52,787 bases of DNA from assembly GCA_001804415.1 (NCBI GenBank), contig MHGA01000040.1, positions 1-52,787 on the forward strand, given 5' to 3'. The notes under the pieces were generated by a model, which was not told the origin of the DNA, searched no databases, and saw nothing but the letters and a program-made list of their open reading frames with translations. The position numbers and the translations under genes are program-made. Shown here piece after piece: positions 1-9,300 of the stretch. The DNA is from Candidatus Aquivivens invisus. Lineage in GTDB: Bacteria; Omnitrophota; Gorgyraeia; Aquiviventales; Aquiviventaceae. Numbering within the stretch: the stretch's first letter is position 1; each line of letters begins with the position of its first letter.

Positions 1-1846
1 CCCCAGAGCCCAGGTCGACGTACACCTCACCGGACTGCGGCGCAGCCGCCCTCACCGGCGAGCCGCATCCGTAGAAACGGTCCAACACCTCCTGCGGAAT
101 GTGTCCAACCTCTTCGGGATCATACTTCGTGGGGCAGCACAGCTCGGCTTGAGGTTGCTCGGCCGCCTGACCATAGAACTGCTGGACGAGCTTGCGCGGC
201 TTTTCCACATCGAATGAGAGCACGCAGTTGGAATGGAGAAACGCGACTTCGACGTCTTCGGCTCCGACCTCGGTCGTCCCGCACACCACCGCCCCGTCGC
301 CCATCGCGTGGTAGATTCGCGGCGCATCGTAGCCGGACCTTCGATTGACCAGCGCGGCCTTTCTCGACGTCAACGCATCCATCGCATCCAGCAGCATCGC
401 CTGGTAGAGTGGATAGTACGGATCATCGCCGAGAAACTTGCCCGAAAAAAAGTAGCTGTGCTCCACATCCCCGCCACCGGTCAGATACCGCAGGCAATCC
501 CCTGAGGCCTGCGCTTTCCTGATCACGCTGGCCTCGCGGATCTGTTGCAACACCGGGCTGTTGTGCCAGATCTGTTCGAGCGTCATGCCGTTGGTCGCGT
601 CGCCGCACCAGAGCGGCTTGTGGTTGGCGAAGGCTGCTGAGGGATAGACCTGCCCGTCTGCGTACACGCACAGACTCTGCCACCCCGCATTCCCCAAATC
701 AAACTTGGTGTGGGGTGGGGCGTTGGCGCGCAGCTCGAATGAGGCGGCGTTGTCCAGGGCAACCCCGCGGGCGTCGGCTTCCCGCTTGACGGCGCGCACC
801 GCCTCAACCAGCTCCTCCGTTCCCGGGAATACGCTCGACTTGGTGCTTGTTGCTTGGGGCTTAGTGCTGTACTCAATGATCCGTCCTCGCTTGTGCATCC
901 ACATCAGATGCTGTGACCGGACCCCGCACGAGGCAGCCAGCCGCGTGACGTTGGGCAGATCGTCCAGGTTGCTGCTGGTCACCACAGTGGTGAGCGTGAC
1001 CTCAAAGCCGTGTCGAGCCAACGTGCGCATGCCGTCTACGGCCGCCTGCCAACTGCCGGAGCCGCGGATCGGATCGTTGATCTGCGGGGTGGAGCCGTCG
1101 ATGCTGACCTGAAACTTCACGAGCTTGCGGTCCAGCGCATCCAGCAGGTGAGGATTGGATGTCACGAGGGTCGCGTTAGTCAAGATGATGAGCTCGACGT
1201 CATGGATGTCGGCGATCAACCGGACCAGCTCCGGCAGATCCGTTCGGACGAACGGCTCGCCGCCCGTGATGTAGAACCGGTCAACCCCCAGTGCGGCGAT
1301 CTGGCCGATCAGGTCACGCCAGACGTCGGTCGGAAGCCCCTGCTCGCCGCGCGGCGAGGAGCTCACGAGGCAGTGCCGGCACGCGAGGTTGCAGGAGTTG
1401 TTGGTGTGCAGCCACGCTTCGCGCAACCGCGAGAGGGTCAGATGCGCGGCCCGCCCGAGGTACGGCGGACGTTCACTCGGCGCGGGACTGACGATCCCGT
1501 GCCGGATCGCCTCGCTCACGAACGCGTGCACATGGACCCACGCCCTGCCGGTCTCCAAGCCGTACTGGGAGGCGTAGCGGCTCACCAACTGCGAGAATGC
1601 CGACGGGGTGCCGCTGAGGTGCTGGAGCAGCCCCGCTCCTCGCTCATCTGCCGAGACCCAATTCGGCGCCTCGCCGTCGACTACCAGGGTCCACGACTCG
1701 CGGGGCATGAACGTCAGTGACGGCGTATGCAGGATGGTCTGGTGATCCCACCCCCTCTCTGCAGACCCAGAGGGCCCGTTTGCCGAAGGCAAACGAGCTG
1801 CCGCTGGCAGCTTCAGAGAGGGGGTGGGATGATTAAGTTCAGGCAT
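1..1846 (-). CDS. PqqD-like / radical SAM / SPASM / ArsM-like methyltransferase fusion (3' end outside window)
   Basis: At least 615 codons are open from ATG 1846 to the window edge, with an AAGGAGG ribosome site six to seven bases upstream. Residues about 50-120 resemble a PqqD/RRE peptide-binding fold. C152, C156 and C159 (CNLACRHC) are the radical SAM cluster ligands and 195-198 is GGEP. Cysteines 393, 414 and 451 look like a SPASM domain. From about 560 the protein resembles the start of ArsM-like methyltransferases (FYGCGSPV, then VDLGSG at the edge). It is last in an operon with DUF2064 and GT2 transferases, a combination known from rSAM-associated arsenosugar-type clusters. Residues 6-34 are encoded by a palindromic element and about 327-336 by a heptamer array, so both look inserted. 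The substrate is unknown; an arsenic or peptide substrate is inference. Confidence 0.85.
   Translation of the reverse strand, partial: MPELNHPTPSLKLPAAARLPSANGPSGSAERGWDHQTILHTPSLTFMPRESWTLVVDGEAPNWVSADERGAGLLQHLSGTPSAFSQLVSRYASQYGLETGRAWVHVHAFVSEAIRHGIVSPAPSERPPYLGRAAHLTLSRLREAWLHTNNSCNLACRHCLVSSSPRGEQGLPTDVWRDLIGQIAALGVDRFYITGGEPFVRTDLPELVRLIADIHDVELIILTNATLVTSNPHLLDALDRKLVKFQVSIDGSTPQINDPIRGSGSWQAAVDGMRTLARHGFEVTLTTVVTSSNLDDLPNVTRLAASCGVRSQHLMWMHKRGRIIEYSTKPQATSTKSSVFPGTEELVEAVRAVKREADARGVALDNAASFELRANAPPHTKFDLGNAGWQSLCVYADGQVYPSAAFANHKPLWCGDATNGMTLEQIWHNSPVLQQIREASVIRKAQASGDCLRYLTGGGDVEHSYFFSGKFLGDDPYYPLYQAMLLDAMDALTSRKAALVNRRSGYDAPRIYHAMGDGAVVCGTTEVGAEDVEVAFLHSNCVLSFDVEKPRKLVQQFYGQAAEQPQAELCCPTKYDPEEVGHIPQEVLDRFYGCGSPVRAAAPQSGEVYVDLGSG
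840..867. repeat. Heptamer array in the radical SAM gene (4 units, TTGGTGC type)
   Basis: Four consecutive 7-bp units (TTGGTGC, TTGTTGC, TTGGGGC, TTAGTGC) lie inside the coding region. On the minus strand they are read in frame and give a Thr/Lys/Ser-rich stretch of about ten residues between the radical SAM core and the SPASM region. Confidence 0.7.
1745..1830. repeat. 86-bp palindromic element with three-way-junction fold, translated in frame
   Basis: The ends are a perfect 17-bp inverted repeat (ATCCCACCCCCTCTCTG and its complement). Between them sit two further perfect hairpins, GCTGCC/GGCAGC and GTTTGCC/GGCAAAC, so the whole can fold as a closed stem with internal arms. It lies within codons 6-34 of the radical SAM gene and keeps the reading frame. 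No second copy was seen in the window. Confidence 0.75.
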
Positions 1847-2444
1847 GCTGCACCTCCTTGAGCCATCGCTGCACATCCTCGAGGCGATCCACATCGTAGC
1901 CTTCTCGAAGCGAGTGGGTCGTCAGTCCCAGTTGGGCGGCGCGCACACGCGTCTGCGCATACACCGAGGGGGAACTCCAGGCGATGCCCTCGAACAACGC
2001 CGGCTGCGGACGCGTCAGACCGATCAGGTAGTACCCGCCGTCCTGAGCCGGCCCGAGGACGATGTGGTGATACCGCAAGGCCTCGAAGGCCGCTGCCACG
2101 TCGTCGCCGGTCAACCAGGGCGAGTCGGTCCCGATGACCACGACCTGAGATGCGCCATCGGAACACGCGACGGCGGTGGCGTCCGCCAGCCGCTCCCCCA
2201 ATGCCAGTCCGCGCTGCGGCTGAAGCCGCCAGTCCGCTCCCACCCATGCGCGAGTGCGCAGCAGCGCCTCGGGCGGGTCGACGCACAGCACCGCCTCCTG
2301 GCGAAACCTCATCATGCGCTCAAGCGTCAGCTCCACACAGGCGCGGTAGATGTCGCAGGCAGCTTGCGAGCCAACCGCCTTCGCCAGGCGCGTCTTCACC
2401 TGTCCGGGCACAGGATCTTTCAGAAAAATCAGGAGTCGGCGCAT
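1839..2444 (-). CDS. DUF2064 (TIGR04282-type) transferase
   Basis: 201 residues, the usual length of the family, starting MRRLLIFLKDPVPG at ATG 2444. Family signatures are visible in order: KDPVPGQVKTRLA near the N-terminus, QRGLALGERL, VVIGTDSPWL, LGPAQDGGYYLIG and a C-terminal YDVDRLEDV. These proteins have a nucleotide-diphospho-sugar transferase-like fold and occur beside radical SAM proteins of the rSAM/selenodomain and arsenosugar type, where a sugar-transfer role is proposed. The start overlaps the GT2 gene by 16 bases and the stop overlaps the radical SAM start by 8, so the three are translationally coupled. The longer upstream reading frame in the same phase lacks family similarity and is not used. 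Confidence 0.88.
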   Translation of the reverse strand: MRRLLIFLKDPVPGQVKTRLAKAVGSQAACDIYRACVELTLERMMRFRQEAVLCVDPPEALLRTRAWVGADWRLQPQRGLALGERLADATAVACSDGASQVVVIGTDSPWLTGDDVAAAFEALRYHHIVLGPAQDGGYYLIGLTRPQPALFEGIAWSSPSVYAQTRVRAAQLGLTTHSLREGYDVDRLEDVQRWLKEVQHA

Positions 2445-3124
2445 GGTGAGGTCAGCGCGGTGCGAGCAATCGTCGTGAGAATCGCGATCCCGGCGCGCAC
2501 CGTCCCGCTCAGCGTGCCGGAAATTTTTGAGCGGCCGATCCGAGGCCGATACCGCACCGGCACCTCCTCGATGCGCAGTCGGAGCCGCGCCGCCTTGGCT
2601 TGCATCTCCACCGTCCACCCACACCCTGGATCCCTCATCTGCAGCCGTTCCAGCGCCTCTCGTCTGATCGCGCGGAACGGCCCCAGGTCGGTATACCGTA
2701 CCCCAAAAAGCCATCGCATCAACCGGCACGCCAGCCGATTGCCAAGGCGTTGCTGCACAGTGAGGCTGCCTGGCTGGGCGTGCGCGACGCGCGAGCCGAT
2801 GACGAGATCCGCACGATCCTGCTCAATAGGAGCAAGTAACTTCGGAAGATCCTCCGGATAGTCCGAGTAATCCGCGTCCATGAAGACCACGGTCTCGACC
2901 GACGGGCTGAGTGCGACGATCCCCTTCAAGCACGCACGGCCATACCCTGGAACCGGTTCGGCAACCACCCGCGCCCCGGCGCGCAACGCGATCGAGGCGG
3001 TGGCATCGGTTGAGCCGTTGTCCACGACGATGATCTCGTGCACGAGCGCCCTCGGAATGTCCGCTAAGACGCGACCGAGTACGTCGGCTTCGTTACGAGC
3101 CGGGATGACAACCCCCACCTGCAT
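2429..3124 (-). CDS. Family 2 glycosyltransferase (polyprenyl-phosphate glycosyltransferase type)
   Basis: 231 residues beginning MQVGVVIPARNEADVLG. The GT-A fold is shown by IIVVDNGSTDAT and the metal-binding DADYSDYPEDL, followed by DLGPFRAIRREALERL and CGWTVEMQAKAARLRLR, typical of DPM1/GtrB-like enzymes that load a sugar on a polyprenyl phosphate. No C-terminal membrane segments follow, so it is the soluble short form. Its start lies inside the 3' end of the membrane glycosyltransferase gene (61-base overlap). That neighbour would use a lipid-linked sugar, so the two may act in sequence. The same type of small GT2 also accompanies DUF2064 proteins in arsenosugar-type clusters. Confidence 0.88.
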   Translation of the reverse strand: MQVGVVIPARNEADVLGRVLADIPRALVHEIIVVDNGSTDATASIALRAGARVVAEPVPGYGRACLKGIVALSPSVETVVFMDADYSDYPEDLPKLLAPIEQDRADLVIGSRVAHAQPGSLTVQQRLGNRLACRLMRWLFGVRYTDLGPFRAIRREALERLQMRDPGCGWTVEMQAKAARLRLRIEEVPVRYRPRIGRSKISGTLSGTVRAGIAILTTIARTALTSPCADS

Positions 3125-4407
3125 CGCGAGACCTCCCAGAGACCAAGCACAGCGACCGGCACATACTCCACAACACTCGCCCACACCGGAAGTTCCCAGC
3201 GTCCTTCCAACAGGTAGCCCGGCCACACGGCGTACGCCAGCGCGACCAATCCGCTCAGCGCCATCAGCGACTGACTGCGATCGAAACAGAAACACGGGAC
3301 CAGCCACACCACATACCAGGGATGCAGCGCAGGGCTCAGGAGTGCGGCCGCCGCCATGACACCCACGAGATAGGAGATCACGTCGGGTTGCCGGCGAGCC
3401 CACCAGATCGCGAACGCCCCGCCGAGCAGTAGCGCCGCCAGGAACGCCACATCGGCACGGCGTATCACCCACGCCAACACGACGTAGAGCGACGCGTTGG
3501 ATGCGCCCCTCGTGGTCATCGCGGTGAAGCTCTCCACCAACGCGGAGAGGATGGTCGGATGCATGAGCATCGGCAAGCCAGCCAGGGCGAGGAAGACGAA
3601 CAGCCACCGACGAGGTTTCCGCTGCATCCACCACCACGGGATCAGCAGCAGCGAGACGAACTTCGATAAGCAGGAGGCGGCGAACCCTGTACTCGCGCCG
3701 AGCCACCACCTCGCCTCCCACGCGGCAAGGCCCAGCCACAACATGGCGATCCCCAGGGCGTCGTTATGGCCGGAGCCGGAAATTTCCAGAATCACCAGCG
3801 GATGCCACGCATAGGCCGCCACCCACAAGGGCGACTGCCGCCGTCGCCACAGGATGAACAGCAGCGCCCCGATGAGGAGCAGCTCAGCGCCGACAAACAC
3901 GAGCTTGTGCGCAGTCAGCGAGCCCCCGAGGAAGGCGCCGAGCCGAAACGCCAGTTGCGTCATCGGCGGGTAGACCGTCCGCAGATGCGGAAAATTGATG
4001 TGGGGGAACTGTTCGTCCTGGAGGAAAGCTAATCGGGGATCGTTGGGCGCAGAGGCGTATGGATCAAAGCCGTGGCGCTGCACGCGCCCATCCCACTGAT
4101 ACCGATAGATGTCATTCGACAGTGTCGGCGTCGTCGGCAACAGCACGCCTCTGGCCGCCGAAGCCGCGACGATCACCACACCCAGCGCCGCGGCCGTCCA
4201 CCGAGCGGACAGGCGGCCTTCGAGTCGGCGCACCAGCCACAGACCCGCGAGGTACCATCCGAAGGCCCCCGCATACCACGCGTAGAACGCTGGAAGCCGA
4301 AGCCGGACGTCCCCCAACCACCTGATCTGCCACCAACACCACACCAACCCAACACCGACCACCACCCATCCCAACCCGGTGGTGATGGATCGATGCGTTG
4401 GTCTCAT
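3064..4407 (-). CDS. Multi-pass membrane glycosyltransferase (GT87/mannosyltransferase-like)
   Basis: 447 residues starting MRPTHRSITTG at ATG 4407, which overlaps the methyltransferase stop as ATGA; an upstream in-frame ATG is less likely. About ten hydrophobic segments are visible. The first periplasmic loop holds the acidic SNDIYRYQWDGRV motif and then HGFDPYASAPNDPR, characteristic of bacterial polyprenol-phosphate-dependent mannosyl- or glucosyltransferases (GT-C fold, DUF2029-like). A later HPWYVVWLVP segment fits the same family. It probably transfers a sugar from a lipid carrier outside the cytoplasmic membrane, with the adjacent GT2 as the carrier-loading enzyme. Acceptor unknown. 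Confidence 0.8.
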   Translation of the reverse strand: MRPTHRSITTGLGWVVVGVGLVWCWWQIRWLGDVRLRLPAFYAWYAGAFGWYLAGLWLVRRLEGRLSARWTAAALGVVIVAASAARGVLLPTTPTLSNDIYRYQWDGRVQRHGFDPYASAPNDPRLAFLQDEQFPHINFPHLRTVYPPMTQLAFRLGAFLGGSLTAHKLVFVGAELLLIGALLFILWRRRQSPLWVAAYAWHPLVILEISGSGHNDALGIAMLWLGLAAWEARWWLGASTGFAASCLSKFVSLLLIPWWWMQRKPRRWLFVFLALAGLPMLMHPTILSALVESFTAMTTRGASNASLYVVLAWVIRRADVAFLAALLLGGAFAIWWARRQPDVISYLVGVMAAAALLSPALHPWYVVWLVPCFCFDRSQSLMALSGLVALAYAVWPGYLLEGRWELPVWASVVEYVPVAVLGLWEVSRCRWGLSSRLVTKPTYSVAS

Positions 4408-5063
4408 GGGTTTCGGGTCGCCGCCACCAGCATCATGTCCCAGAGCTTCAGGCCAAACACCCACGACACCCGGAAGCGCTGGGAGCGCTGTGTAGCGAAG
4501 CCTTCCTGGGTCAGGAGGGCGGCGAGCTCACGACGGGTGTACATCCGCACGTGCGCGCGATCGACGAGGCGCAACCACCAGTCAATGAGCCGGCACAGCC
4601 AGGACTCCCGGCACCAGTCCAGGATGACCAGCTGCCCCGACGGTTTCAACGCCCGTCGGCACTCTTCGATCACGCGAGCAGGCCGGAGGAAATGATGGAA
4701 CGCATTGGTGGAAACGACGTGGTCGAAGCGTCCGGAACGAACCGGCATCGCCTCGGCGACTCCCTGAATGCATTGGACGGTAGGCGGGAGACGCTTCGCC
4801 ACGGCCTGCCTGAGCATCCCCTGCGACGCGTCGATCCCTACCACGCGCGCCCGAGGAAATCGCCGCACCACGTGCTCAAGCAAGCGCCCCGTGCCGCAGG
4901 AGACATCGACCACGCCCATCTCTGGTGGGCCGTCGATCACGCGCAGCACCCGTTCCACCGTCTCCGAAAGATAGCGCGCCCACCGCGTCTCGTAGTGCGA
5001 CGCCACCGCGTCGTAGGCGGCTGCCGTCGCGCGACGATGCGCGCCTTGCTCGGAGACGTCCAT
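4404..5063 (-). CDS. Class I SAM-dependent methyltransferase
   Basis: 219 residues. Motif I is VVDVSCGTGRLLEHV, the acidic end of the second strand is VGIDASQGML, motif II/post-II includes GRFDHVVSTNAFHHF and motif III is LKPSGQLVILDW, giving a complete Rossmann methyltransferase of the Methyltransf_11/UbiE type. The substrate cannot be read from the sequence. It lies 9 bases after the aldo/keto reductase gene and overlaps the membrane glycosyltransferase start by four bases, so it belongs to the same transcript. Confidence 0.85.
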   Translation of the reverse strand: MDVSEQGAHRRATAAAYDAVASHYETRWARYLSETVERVLRVIDGPPEMGVVDVSCGTGRLLEHVVRRFPRARVVGIDASQGMLRQAVAKRLPPTVQCIQGVAEAMPVRSGRFDHVVSTNAFHHFLRPARVIEECRRALKPSGQLVILDWCRESWLCRLIDWWLRLVDRAHVRMYTRRELAALLTQEGFATQRSQRFRVSWVFGLKLWDMMLVAATRNP

Positions 5064-5072
5064 CCCGGAGGT

Positions 5073-6086
5073 CTATCCCCGCTTGAAGCTGGAGAGCTGC
5101 CGAGCGACCGGCTTGACGGCCTCTTCCAATTGGGTCATCTCGTCAGGTGACAGCGGCGCAAACGCGGTGCCGATGCGCACGTCCTCCTCGACCTCCTGCG
5201 GCGTACGACATCCGATGATGAGGGTGCTGATTGGAAGGCTCAAGACATAGTGGACGGCCTTGGCCGTTGTCACCGAGGGATGGGCGAATTGCGGCAGCAG
5301 CCCTTGCGCGAGGACCTTCATGGCGATGAGCCCCGTCCCGCGTTGGTGCGCTTCAGGAACGAGCGAGGTTTGAAAGGGCCGGCGATGACGATCAGCCACG
5401 TTGAGCGAACACATCACGGTATCGAAAGGATACCTCCGGAGGCCTTCGACAAGCACGGCGGGATCATAATGCCCTGTCATCCCCACGAAGCGGATGAGGC
5501 CTTGCGCCTTGGCTTCCTCAACGGCGTGGATGGCTCCATCGTGAGCAAAGATCTGGTCGAGGTCCTCAAGGCTCCTGAGGTCGTGCAGTTGCCAGACATC
5601 GAGATGGTCTGTGCGAAGGCGTTTCAGGCTATCCTCAAGCAGGTGAAGCGATCCGTCACGGGTACGATCGTGCGTCTTGGAGGCCAGAACGATCTTGGGA
5701 CGATCACCCTGATCCCCGCCTAGGGCTTCCCCAAGGTAATCCTGGCTCTGTTGGTAGGCTGGAGCCGTATCAAAGTAGGTGATGCCCGATTCGAGGGCTC
5801 GACGGATGACGGGGATCGCGTGCTTCATGCGACCGGTGGTCCGCAGGATCCCCTCTCCGCCCAGGCCGATGATCGTGGGATGCAATCCGGTGGTTCCCAA
5901 CGGACGGGTCGGCAAGGCTGTGGGCGCGGCCTCCGCCAAGTTCGAAAGCGCGGCGCCTCCCTTGATCTTCATCCATAGCACCCCGAGTGACAGCAGCGCC
6001 CCCCACGTGAACCCGCGTCGCAACAAGACGCGTCGCGTCAGTCGTCGCCCCCACATCACCGGCGCGCTATGGCTGCTCCGCCGCAT
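5073..6086 (-). CDS. Aldo/keto reductase with N-terminal export-like segment
   Basis: 337 residues. The catalytic tetrad of the aldo/keto reductase family is present: D106, Y111 (FDTAPAY), K137 (LASKTH) and H168 (WQLHD). An [13 protein letters not shown] segment near the C-terminus matches the NADP(H)-binding end. The first 50 residues hold a twin-arginine-rich stretch ([12 protein letters not shown]) and a hydrophobic segment, so the enzyme may be exported or membrane-anchored. This is unusual but known for some Tat-dependent AKRs. An alternative start at Met11 (6056) would remove the 20-base overlap with msrB. Confidence 0.85.
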   Translation of the reverse strand: MRRSSHSAPVMWGRRLTRRVLLRRGFTWGALLSLGVLWMKIKGGAALSNLAEAAPTALPTRPLGTTGLHPTIIGLGGEGILRTTGRMKHAIPVIRRALESGITYFDTAPAYQQSQDYLGEALGGDQGDRPKIVLASKTHDRTRDGSLHLLEDSLKRLRTDHLDVWQLHDLRSLEDLDQIFAHDGAIHAVEEAKAQGLIRFVGMTGHYDPAVLVEGLRRYPFDTVMCSLNVADRHRRPFQTSLVPEAHQRGTGLIAMKVLAQGLLPQFAHPSVTTAKAVHYVLSLPISTLIIGCRTPQEVEEDVRIGTAFAPLSPDEMTQLEEAVKPVARQLSSFKRG

Positions 6087-6591
6087 GAAACGTCAGCGCC
6101 GCGGAGTTGATGCAGTGGCGCTTGCCCGTCGGCTGCGGGCCGTCGTCGAACACGTGCCCGAGATGCGCGTCGCAGCGCGCGCAGAGCACTTCGGTTCGAC
6201 GCATAAAGAGGGTGGCGTCGGAGGCATAGTGAACGTTGCGCTCATCGACCGGCACAAAGAAACTCGGCCATCCGGTGCCGGAGTCGAACTTGGCCTCGGA
6301 ACGATACAGGTCGATCCCGCAGCCCACGCACCGATACACCCCGGCGTCATGATGATTCCAGTACGAGCCGGCAAACGCCCGTTCGGTGCCTTTCCGGCGC
6401 GTCACGCGGTATTGCTCCGGCGTCAGCTGGGCCTTCCACTCCTCGTCGGGTTTGCTCACCTTTTCCATGAGGATGACCTTTCCGGTTTGAGCGTCGACGA
6501 TGGGGATCTTCTCATCGTGTGTCCGCGCCCCACTCAGCACGAGGAGCCCTCCCGCTGCGATCAGGCTGGCCCACCATCGGGGGGACCGCAT
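6067..6591 (-). CDS. msrB: Exported peptide-methionine (R)-S-oxide reductase MsrB
   Basis: 174 residues. The N-terminal 22 residues form a signal peptide or anchor ([18 protein letters not shown]), so the enzyme probably repairs oxidised methionines outside the cytoplasm. Zinc ligands C88, C91, C137 and C140 (CVGC, CARC) are present. The catalytic Cys160 lies in RHCINSAAL, and the [10 protein letters not shown] and [10 protein letters not shown] family blocks are complete. The start codon overlaps the preceding stop by one base (TGATG). Pairing with a putatively exported aldo/keto reductase suggests a small envelope redox-repair unit; that link is inference. Confidence 0.93.
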   Translation of the reverse strand: MRSPRWWASLIAAGGLLVLSGARTHDEKIPIVDAQTGKVILMEKVSKPDEEWKAQLTPEQYRVTRRKGTERAFAGSYWNHHDAGVYRCVGCGIDLYRSEAKFDSGTGWPSFFVPVDERNVHYASDATLFMRRTEVLCARCDAHLGHVFDDGPQPTGKRHCINSAALTFHAAEQP

Positions 6592-7601
6592 CAGAAACGT
6601 CCCTGGACCCCGCCCAAGACTTCGGTGTCCCCCCCGAGTCGTTGCAAGCGAAGGAAGAGCTGCGCATCGTCCAGGAACGATCGGCTGAATGTCACCGCCA
6701 TTCCGAGCGGCTCCCCCCGCCGGCTCATCAACTGTACGGACACCGCGTGGCGCGTCGACCAGATGTACGTTCCCTTACACGTCAGCGCCCGGAGCCGCCC
6801 ATCAGTATACGGCATCTCGAATGACACCGACAAATCCCGATTGAGCTTCCACGCGCCGAACAACGTCACCCGCTGCCTGACCAGCCGGCCACCGGAGAGA
6901 CGGATCCCGACTTGGTAGGCAATCTTCCCTTCTCGGGCGTTGAGGGACGCGCTCTGCAAGGAGGTCTGAAACTCGAACGCCGAGCGGCTCTCGACGTCCA
7001 AGCGATACACAAGACGCGCCTCCGGCCGGAGATCCCACATCCCGGAGAAGCGAAGGGTGTGGATGGCGCTCGGTTGACGCCCCACCTGTGGTTGTTCGTA
7101 GCGATAGAGGAGCTGGTGCCGCCGATCGACGCTCCACGCACCGTCGAAGACGAGGCGATCCTCAGCGCCGTCGGACTTGGCGACCAGGAACGTCAAGCGA
7201 TTGCGCGCATCCGCCTGCCATCGGCCGGAAAGCGAGAGCGTCTGTGACGTGCGCACCCCTCCGTCGCTGCGCCGCCACAGCGAGACGATGAGCGCATCGT
7301 CCTTCACATCGACGATCGTGGCGTTGAGGAACACCGCCTGTCGCGCGCCCTCCGCCTGGGGATGGAGGACCACGCCGAGGCGATGGGCCGGCGAGAGCTT
7401 CCAGGTCCCGTCCAAGAGGATGTCGCGCCCGTCGCTGGCTGCCTTGCCCGAGGTATGGCGAAGGCGATACCGCAGTCGGTTGTCACGATCGACGATCAGC
7501 TCGCCGTCGAGTACCTGACGGGGTTGCAGGAGATCGCTGGGATCGCGGATGACGAGCCGGTTCAGCCCGTCGAACTCGTAGCGGAGGGAAGCGGCCGCCA
7601 T
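6591..7601 (-). CDS. Beta-strand repeat protein of unknown function
   Basis: 336 residues, no family recognised. A motif of the form h-x-h-x-G-x-W-x-h-x(5)-L-x-h-x-h recurs through the protein, for example [60 protein letters not shown] and [15 protein letters not shown], spaced about 40-50 residues apart. This suggests successive antiparallel strands of a beta-solenoid or barrel-like fold ending in aromatic Phe. No signal peptide is visible. It starts 7 bases after the phosphorylase stop and overlaps msrB by one base. The neighbouring TamB-like gene hints at an envelope role, but this is only context. Confidence 0.75.
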   Translation of the reverse strand: MAAASLRYEFDGLNRLVIRDPSDLLQPRQVLDGELIVDRDNRLRYRLRHTSGKAASDGRDILLDGTWKLSPAHRLGVVLHPQAEGARQAVFLNATIVDVKDDALIVSLWRRSDGGVRTSQTLSLSGRWQADARNRLTFLVAKSDGAEDRLVFDGAWSVDRRHQLLYRYEQPQVGRQPSAIHTLRFSGMWDLRPEARLVYRLDVESRSAFEFQTSLQSASLNAREGKIAYQVGIRLSGGRLVRQRVTLFGAWKLNRDLSVSFEMPYTDGRLRALTCKGTYIWSTRHAVSVQLMSRRGEPLGMAVTFSRSFLDDAQLFLRLQRLGGDTEVLGGVQGRF

Positions 7602-7608
7602 GAAGGGA

Positions 7609-9300
7609 TCAGAAATACGCGTTCACCACGTACTGGCGGATCATGCGCTGGGTGTTGAAGAACGAGCCGTTGAGGGCGATGGCCTGTCGCATGACGTCGA
7701 TGAACCGCTCACGGCTGTTCTGGAACAACGGGATGACATGGCCCTCCAGCTTGTCGTAGAGCGACGTCGCATCCTGCGCGGCCTGCTCCTCATCGTTGGG
7801 ATTCCCGTTGCCGCCTCCTCCGAAGGCCCAACCGGTCACGCCCTCGAGATAGCCTTCGATCCACCACCCATCCAAGACGCTGAAGGACGGCACGCCGTTG
7901 ATGGCGGCTTTCATGCCGCTGGTCCCCGAGGCCTCGAGCGGCGGCTGCGGGGTATTCAGCCACACATCGACCCCGGCGACCATCAGCTTGGCCAGCTCAA
8001 GATCGTAGTTGGCCAGATACGCCACCTGGATCTGAGGGGCCAGCTCGGCTTTGGCTTTGAAAATCCGCTGAATCATCTGCTTGCCGGTTTCATCGTGCGG
8101 GTGGGCTTTGCCGGCGTAGACGAGCTGCAGCCGGCCGGTTTTCGCCGCGAGCTTCTTGAGCCGTGCGGGATCGGAAAAAAGCAAATCCGCGCGCTTGTAC
8201 GCGGTCGCCCGCCGGGCAAATCCGAGGGTCAGGACGCTTTCGTCCATCGCCAGACCGGTGTCACGCTGGATGCGCTCGAGCAGCGCCTGCTTGGCCTGGA
8301 GGTGCGCCTCCCATACCTCGAAGCGCGGCAGGTTCACCGCGTAGCGCAGGTTGAAGTTGTCCTCGCGCCACCCAGGCATGGAGCGGTCGAAGATTTTCTG
8401 GAACGACGGCGCGACCCAGGTGGTGACATGCACGCCGTTGGTGATGTGCCGGATGTCGTAGCGCGGGAACATCTCGCGGGAGATTGCCCCGTGCTTCTTG
8501 GCCACCCCGTTGACGTAGTGGCTGAGGTTGAGCGCCAGGAAGGTCATGTTGAGCTTCCCGTCACAACAGAAGATGTCCGGAAAGGCGGCAAACTCGCGGC
8601 GCGTCCCCAGCACCCGCTCGACGAGATCCATCGGGAACTGATCGTGCCCGGCCGGAACCGGCGTGTGGGTCGTAAACACGCATTGGGCCCGCACGGCTTC
8701 CAGATCCTCCTGGGTCACCTGTTCCCGCTTGTCCCAGCGAAGCCGCTCCGCGAGCAGCTCCAGTGTCAGGAGGCTGGCGTGGCCCTCGTTCAGGTGGAAG
8801 CGCCGGATCTGCTCGACACCGAGCGCCCGCAACAAGCGAAGGCCGCCGATACCCAGCAGGATCTCCTGGCAGAGCCGATAGCGCCCGTCGCCGCCGTAGA
8901 GCTGGTGGGTCAGCGTCCGATCCTCCGGGACGTTCTCCTCCAGATCAGTGTCGAGCAGATACACCGGGACGACGAACCCGTCAAGACCGCGCACCTCGTA
9001 CTGCCACCCGCGCACCTGCACCTGGCGGCCTTCGATCGTCACCGGCACGCGGGGTGCGAGCTCCGTGACAGACGCCTCGACGTTCCAGGAGACCGGCGAT
9101 TCCGTTTGCCGCCCCTCTTCGTCGAGCCGCTGGATAAAGTGCCCTTTGCGATAGAGGAGGCTGACCGCCATCATGGGGATGCGCAAATCCGCCGCGGCGC
9201 GGATCGTATCCCCGGCCAGCACCCCCAGCCCTCCGCTGTAGGTTGGGATGTCATTCTGCAACGCGATCTCCATCGAAAAATACGCAATCGGCGGTTCCAT
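7609..9300 (-). CDS. glgP: Alpha-glucan (glycogen/maltodextrin) phosphorylase, short form
   Basis: 563 residues. It begins [20 protein letters not shown], the hallmark of the TIGR02094 alpha-glucan phosphorylases, and has [26 protein letters not shown] and the pyridoxal-phosphate lysine K464 in [14 protein letters not shown]. It releases glucose 1-phosphate from alpha-1,4-glucan. The family ranges from about 550 to over 800 residues; this is the compact form lacking the long N-terminal regulatory part. The start codon shares one base with the upstream stop (TGATG), so translation is coupled to the TamB-like gene. No other glycogen genes are in the window. Confidence 0.93.
   Translation of the reverse strand: MEPPIAYFSMEIALQNDIPTYSGGLGVLAGDTIRAAADLRIPMMAVSLLYRKGHFIQRLDEEGRQTESPVSWNVEASVTELAPRVPVTIEGRQVQVRGWQYEVRGLDGFVVPVYLLDTDLEENVPEDRTLTHQLYGGDGRYRLCQEILLGIGGLRLLRALGVEQIRRFHLNEGHASLLTLELLAERLRWDKREQVTQEDLEAVRAQCVFTTHTPVPAGHDQFPMDLVERVLGTRREFAAFPDIFCCDGKLNMTFLALNLSHYVNGVAKKHGAISREMFPRYDIRHITNGVHVTTWVAPSFQKIFDRSMPGWREDNFNLRYAVNLPRFEVWEAHLQAKQALLERIQRDTGLAMDESVLTLGFARRATAYKRADLLFSDPARLKKLAAKTGRLQLVYAGKAHPHDETGKQMIQRIFKAKAELAPQIQVAYLANYDLELAKLMVAGVDVWLNTPQPPLEASGTSGMKAAINGVPSFSVLDGWWIEGYLEGVTGWAFGGGGNGNPNDEEQAAQDATSLYDKLEGHVIPLFQNSRERFIDVMRQAIALNGSFFNTQRMIRQYVVNAYF

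Noticed and set aside
1010-1720. A 236-codon plus-strand open frame across the first gene
   Set aside because: It is the antisense shadow of the radical SAM gene, whose minus-strand frame has CNLACRHC and GGEP and runs unbroken to the window edge.
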